Shown here: in pieces, positions 59,091 through 64,000 of the stretch
How the letters are laid out: the number at the start of each line of letters is the position of its first letter
Position numbering within the stretch: position 1 is the first letter of the stretch
NCBI RefSeq assembly: GCF_026745355.1
Contig: NC_079208.1
Span: 54,077,276 to 54,141,275 of the forward strand
Direction of reading: 5' to 3'
From: Beta vulgaris subsp. vulgaris
Taxonomy: Eukaryota; Streptophyta; Magnoliopsida; Caryophyllales; Amaranthaceae
Length of the DNA stretch: 64,000 bases
Program-made: the position numbers and the translations under genes
Notes under the pieces: generated by a model
What the model was told of the DNA's origin: nothing
Seen by the model: the letters and a program-made list of their open reading frames with translations, nothing else
Databases searched by the model: none

Positions 59091-59492
59091 TGGGTCATTG
59101 GCGGGTGAAGTTGGGTGCGGGTCATTTTGGGTCGGAAACAGGTTGGGTCTGGGTCGTTATTCACGGGTGCAACTGGGTACGGGTACAACTGGGTCGGCCC
59201 AACTAGGCTGGGTTACTAATTCCACGGGTTAAACTGGGCACGGGTGAACACTGGGTCGGAATGGGTCGGCTTTCCAACCGACCACTCTCGGCTCGGAACA
59301 GGTTGGGTCTGGGTCGCATGCGGGTTCACCCGTGGGTCGGCCCAGTTTTTGACACCTCTAGTGTTGGGTACTTGGGTTCATCAAAAAAAAAAAAAAAAAC
59401 AAAGATAGTGTTGGGTTAAAGTGAAATAGAATGAGTTTGTTAGAAAAAAGCCTTGAGTTTGTCTAATTTTATGTTAAGGATCGACTTGTATA

Positions 59493-59756
59493 ATACTTCC
59501 TGTGTTTAGAAATAGTTGCACCATTTCTATTTTGTGCACTATTCACATCTTACACTTAGATTGTCTTTGGTGATTTATATTTTGGGAAAAACATAGTCAT
59601 GTGGGGGTCTTGTTAGATTTGTCTCAATGCAAATTTTTTAAATATAATTTTTTTATAATTTTTACTTATTGATAATTAAAGATATTAATGAGGGAATCAT
59701 ACATTGACATGCATGAAAGTTAGACATGATGCAATTATTTCTAAATGAAAGAAGTA
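59493..59756. mobile_element. Stowaway-like MITE
   Basis: Ends ATACTTCCTGTGTTTAGAAA and TTTCTAAATGAAAGAAGTAT are inverted, with AGTTGCACCATTT...ATGATGCAATT inside. About 264 bp, bounded by TA. Confidence 0.8.
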
Positions 59757-60070
59757 TTTCTAGTATGAAGGCTGAAGCGATATCATTACTCCACCACCTC
59801 AACGCTGCGGGTGTAATACTGAGTCACAATTTAGGTTAAGCAGCGCGCGTGCGTAAGTCGACGAGATCAAACATCAAAGTGAGAACACGAACTTACTGGG
59901 TCTAGAGTCTCTAGACTCTAGACGTCTCGTCTTTAAAAATAAAACCTGAACAGAAAAGAGGAGAGAGAAAATAGAATTTGAGATAGACGGAAAACCGCCG
60001 ACTCGACTCATTTTTCCTTCATTCTCTCTTTCTCTCTCCTCTTTCCACAATCAAAATCAACGCCGCCAAA
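59757..60070 (+). promoter_or_regulatory. promoter and 5' leader of the NAP1 gene
   Basis: About 300 bp. A CT-rich leader (TTCATTCTCTCTTTCTCTCT near 60018) precedes the ATG at 60071. Inverted TCTAGAGTCTCTAGACTCTAGA words lie at about 59901-59922. A TATA box is not obvious; TTTAAAAATAAAACC (about 59932) is a candidate. Confidence 0.4.
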
Positions 60071-62367
60071 ATGAGCAACAACGACAACACCAACAACACC
60101 AACAACAAAGATCAATTAGACATGTCTGATCTCGCCGTCAACCTCCCCGCCGCCGCCGCAGGTTTTTCCCCTTTCATCCTTCCCTTTTTTATATCATTTT
60201 TTCAAAATTAATTTTTCCAATTTAACGCATTTTTTATTGTATTGATTTTAGCTTTGAGTGCAGAGGATAGAGCTGGTCTTGTAAATGCGCTTAAGGTACT
60301 TTTTTCAAAATTTTGAATATAGGGTTTTTCAATGAAGAAATTACTTGTTAATTTAGGGTTTAATTTTTTTCGATTTTTTTTGTGTGTGTAGAATAAGTTG
60401 CAGCATCTGGCTGGAGAACATTCCGATATACTTGAATCATTAACACCTAACGTTCGTAAGCGTGTTGAAGCACTTCGAGAGATTCAGGTCATTTCTCGCT
60501 TTCGATAGTTTACTAATTGATTATTTTTTATAATTTGGCTGATGTCATTGTTTTTTTGCAAGTAAAAACACAATCGCATTTATGATTTATGGTGGTGATG
60601 TGTGAGGTTGTTTTTTAGTTCAATTGGTGGTTTTGACTTTCGAATTAGTATATATAGGTGGAACAATTTTTGTGTTTGGTGGCATTTTGAGCGATTTCTA
60701 GGAGTTTGATTGCTTCTTGAATTCGATGATTTTCGAGGGTTTATTCGTATGGTTGATCATTGGGGGAATTGTGTGATCTTCATTGTGGTTCTGATTATTG
60801 TAATCAGGCATTGCAAGTTTGTGTTTTTTTTTTTTTTTTTTTTTTTCTGTGGAGGGGATTTGGAACTTTGCCTCTGTCAATTGTTAATGTCATGAGAGGG
60901 AAATGGTGCGTTATTTGTGAATTTTGGTTTTAGTTACTTTATAGTTGCTGGCTTCTGTTCTTTAGCGTCTCTTGAGATTATTGATGGCCAATTGTGAAGT
61001 TGTAGGAGAAGAAAAAAGATAAGCTAGGTGTCATTAGTGGAAGTTGGTGCAGTTGGCTTTCTTGTGCTACCACTTATAGATGAGTAGGACTAGGGATTGA
61101 TCATGGGTGAAACTCACTGACTGTTTGGAAAGTAACTATTCTCCAGTAAATGTCCACTCTTGTAGTTGTAGGGTTACGGACTGCTATTGCTGAGTTCTGA
61201 TGGTATTTGGCGCCTCTTTGAGAGACACATCACTTATGATGGCAATGGTACTAACATTTGTTGAGATAGAAATCACTTTATCATTCCTTTTGATTTGAAC
61301 CTTATGTTCAGTGTGATTGCTCATGAGAAGGTCAAAATGCCTTCTATGTTGGAACATTTTTTTTTTTTTAGATTTTTGCGATGACATGTTCAGTGCTAAT
61401 TGGGATGACTAATATGATCACCATGATTTCAGCCAGCACCCGCAGCTCTTACATCACCTTTTTGTGATACAGCTTGCATAGTCTTTCAGAGTAGTACCTG
61501 GTCTTTACTGGTGCAATATGCAATACTGAATACTTGTTGTCTAATGGACTCATTATTTAACCTTTTCTTTTCTTTTTATTTTGGATAACATGCTATTACA
61601 TATTGTTAGTCTTAGTGTGGTATTAAGTCCTGGTTTTGAATGCTTCTATTTATATGGGTGTCACTATAAAGGAACTAGCCTTATATGCACGCAATGTGTG
61701 TGAAAGCATATACCAATAAAGTAGGTAACAATTATTTTAAGGGAGAAGAGGAAAAAGATTACAAAAGAGAGAAGATGAAGATTCCATAGTTTGTTTAAAC
61801 TTTAGAGAGTGTTTTGAATTTTTTAAAATTAATAACGGTGAAGTTGTATGTAACAGATAGTCATGGGGTTGTTCCATCAAATGATATAATAATTTAATGT
61901 TGACAATTTGATTTTGGAACTTAATGTTTCCACGTAAGGTAGTCAATTTATTTGTAGTCTTATGTTTTGATATTTTTTTTTAAAAGTTGAGATATTGCTT
62001 TTTTACGGGGGTTTGGTGTCCCCTCCTCCTCTTCCCCTACAGAATGGAGATACATGTTGCATGAGTTCTACATACATTTATTATTGCCTTCTAGTTCGTT
62101 TGGTATGTGGGAGTTGGAATGAATTTGGCTTCTACCCCAATATATGGCTTGCAAGTGTTAGAATTGGGAACAGATGGAAAATAACTATTACTTTCTCTTT
62201 TTTTTTTTTTTTTTTTTCCTTCTGTTGCATCATATGAGATTTCACGTATGCTATTGCACAACTTTGACCATTAATATCTATAATTAACCATTAGCTAAAA
62301 GTATTCAAAGGTCCCATCTTAAAAATATTCATTGACATATTATATATATATATATATATAATATATA

Positions 62368-62401
<34 letters not shown>

Positions 62402-64000
62402 CTATATTATCATCTTAACTACTAATATTTGTTTTAATATGTTAGTCAAAAAATTACGGTCAAAGCTATTACATAAATAGTTTAAAGTCAAAATAATAAA
62501 ATAGGGAAAAAAAAGGGGGAAGTATGTGTCATTAATACTAGTTAATACTTAATAATAGGTACATAAGGAAGATATGACCGCAGTCTAAGTCCCTTCTTCT
62601 TAATTCTATTTGTCGGTGTGAAAGGCCTTCAACGTTCACTCCAATTCGGCGATTCCCTTATCGATCATGTCTCCTCTGTACCAAACATTCTTTTAAGAAT
62701 TTTTCTTCATTCTCTCTCCCATCTCCTCATTCCCACATACTGAATGAGCCATCACTTGTCAGTAAAAGGATTTCACATTGTAGGTTTCTGTATAATGGAT
62801 TGTTCGTGTGATTGGAAATCAAATATTATTTGAAGGAAAGAGACTACCATAATTTTCTTGTATGGTGTTGTTTGTGGCAGAATGCTGCATGTGTGCTATG
62901 GATGTTTTGGCCTTTGAGCCCATTTGTAGTTGTTTTGCTTTGCACAAGTGTCTGGTATCCGTCATACTACATATACATGACACCCTGATTCTCTCTTTTA
63001 TCTTAGTTGGAAAGTTCAAGAGACCCTTTCTAATATGAATTTTCATACAGGGTCAACATGATGACCTCGAGGCTAAATTTTTTGAGGAGAGGGCTGCTCT
63101 TGAAGCTAAATACCAAAAGCTCTATGAACCACTTTACACAAAGGTGTGTATAGAATCAAAGTCAGAGAGCTAGTGATTTCATTATTCTTGCCTCTCCATA
63201 AGCAGTCCTTTTACTTACCTATTATATGGGTTTGATATAATTTTGAATGCTCCTTCTGGTTTTATTCCCTTTAATTGCAGAGATATGACATTGTTAATGG
63301 GGTCGTTGAAGTTGAAGGGATCACAAATGAAACCATTTCAGAGCAAGGAGAGGAAAAAGCAGCGGAAGGTAAGAAGGCAATATTTAAGCTCATCTTTCGC
63401 TGTTTACAGATTGTGGTGATGGGCATAGACGTGCAAAGTTGTGTATTAATGGAGTAGTGTGAATCTTTTCTTTCTCTTATACTTTCCTCAGAGACAGGAG
63501 TACCGAACTTTTGGGTCACTGCAATGAAGACCAATGAAGTTTTGGCTGAAGAGGTGAGCACTACTTTTTGATTTCTGTTTAATCTTTTCCTTACACTCAT
63601 TCAGCTTCAGTGAAGAATTGGAACAGAAATGTGACTTGCTTTTTGATTGCAGATTACAGAGAGGGATGAAGGAGCTCTCAAATATCTCAAAGATATCAAG
63701 TGGGCCAGGATTGATGATCCAAAGGGATTCAAGCTTGAGTTCTTTTTTGATACAAATCCGTACTTTAAAAATACTGTTCTTAGTAAAACTTATCACATGA
63801 TTGATGAGGATGAGCCAATTTTAGAGAAGGCAATAGGGTAAGCTGCCAATTGGTAATTTGATTACAGTATATTATTTCCCGTGTCACTTGATGTAATATC
63901 TCTTTGTTTTGTTTCTTTGCAGAACGGAGATTGAATGGCTTCCGGGAAAATGTTTGACACAAAAGATTCTGAAGAAGAAGCCTAAGAAGGGGTCAAAGAA
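60071..64000 (+). CDS. NAP1: nucleosome assembly protein 1 (NAP1), 5' part, cut by window end
   Basis: Eight exons are visible: 60071-60161, 60252-60295, 60392-60487, 63051-63143, 63281-63368, 63492-63553, 63653-63837 and 63923 to the edge. They give 245 residues of a protein usually about 370-380 long. NAP1 proteins chaperone H2A-H2B and shuttle between cytoplasm and nucleus. Visible blocks: [13 protein letters not shown]; the long dimerisation helix and beginning of the NAP fold [71 protein letters not shown]; and [20 protein letters not shown]. The start is supported by the Asn-rich leader MSNNDNTNN and the following acceptor phase. Intron 3 is 2.56 kb and carries a poly(T) run, an (AT)n tract and a Stowaway-like relic. 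The acidic C-terminus lies outside the window. Confidence 0.95.
62205..62525. mobile_element. degenerate Stowaway-like relic in NAP1 intron 3
   Basis: CCTTCTGTTGCATCATATG at the left and AAAAAAAAGGGGGAAGTATG at the right are weak inverted ends. Internal ACTTTGACCATTAATATC and TTACGGTCAAAGCTATT are family motifs in inverted order. It is interrupted by the AT tract. Confidence 0.5.
62338..62402. repeat. (AT)n tract
   Basis: About 65 bp of almost pure alternating TA, fully self-complementary, inside the MITE relic in NAP1 intron 3. Confidence 0.95.

Larger units (their letters stand above)
55133..59360. mobile_element. 4.2-kb hAT-like element with perfect 8-bp target duplication
   Basis: Ends TAGAGGTGTCAA (55133) and TTGACACCTCTA (59349-59360) are perfect 12-bp inverted repeats of the hAT type. 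GTGTTGGG flanks both sides (55125-55132 and 59361-59368), the expected 8-bp duplication. Left (about 55140-56030) and right (about 58885-59340) subterminal regions are dense in GGGTCGG words. The interior is AT-rich with no transposase-like frame, so it is non-autonomous. It also carries a leader-like CT-rich stretch (57690-57830) and a tRNA-like relic (58715-58786). The high similarity of duplication and ends suggests a fairly recent insertion. Confidence 0.9.

Noticed and set aside
58991..59188. Pro/Thr-rich minus-strand frame (THPPMTQLNPP-like)
   Set aside because: Translation of the GGGTTGGGT minisatellite in the hAT-like element.
1..64000. CRISPR arrays, phage, operons or bacterial-type gene clusters
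   Set aside because: The tandem repeats present are microsatellites, minisatellites or transposon arrays without unique equal-length spacers, and the genes are intron-containing plant genes.

Overview
This window is nuclear DNA from a flowering plant, most likely a eudicot. The genes are split by GT-AG introns, several encode organelle-targeted proteins, and the spaces between them are AT-rich and full of small transposons. The abundance of Stowaway-type elements with ends like CTCCCTCCGT, together with TTCAG pentamer arrays, would suit a Caryophyllales/Amaranthaceae genome, but that assignment is inference. There are no operons, phage, CRISPR arrays or bacterial features.

Layout. 1-208 is the last coding stretch of an unidentified gene that begins outside the window. 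209-18162 is an 18 kb gene-poor zone of transposon remains: a mini-Helitron, a small LTR element nested in a fold-back element, two solo LTRs, Stowaway, Tourist and hAT MITEs, a poly(A)-tailed retroposed insert with a long target duplication, and a decayed LINE. 18163-21275 (-) encodes mitochondrial ribosomal protein bL34m in four short exons. 21276-24109 holds more MITEs, including a 1.05 kb TTCAG-array element. 24110-28171 (+) is a small NOP-chaperone-like acidic nuclear protein, convergent with a ten-exon SurE-type phosphatase gene at 29117-33209 (-). 36131-37963 (+) encodes a two-exon FHA-like protein with a very acidic tail. 40218-43292 (+) is an intronless STA1/PRP6 splicing factor, followed by two orphan exons of an S15-type ribosomal protein (44874-46026). 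48715-53977 (+) is a complete 12-exon plastid glyoxylate/succinic semialdehyde reductase. 55133-59360 is a 4.2 kb hAT-like element with a perfect 8-bp target duplication, satellite-like GGGTCGG arrays at both ends and a tRNA-like relic inside. 60071 to the right edge is the 5' part of a NAP1 histone chaperone gene.

The genes do not form a pathway. They are ordinary housekeeping genes for splicing, ribosomes, histone handling and redox detoxification. Exons were assembled by hand from splice signals, reading-frame phase and family resemblance. Splice sites of the main genes are mutually phase-consistent, but no transcript evidence was available. The most unusual material is in the mobile-element fraction, chiefly a group of TAA-target elements whose ends carry expanded pentamer arrays and the large hAT-like element.
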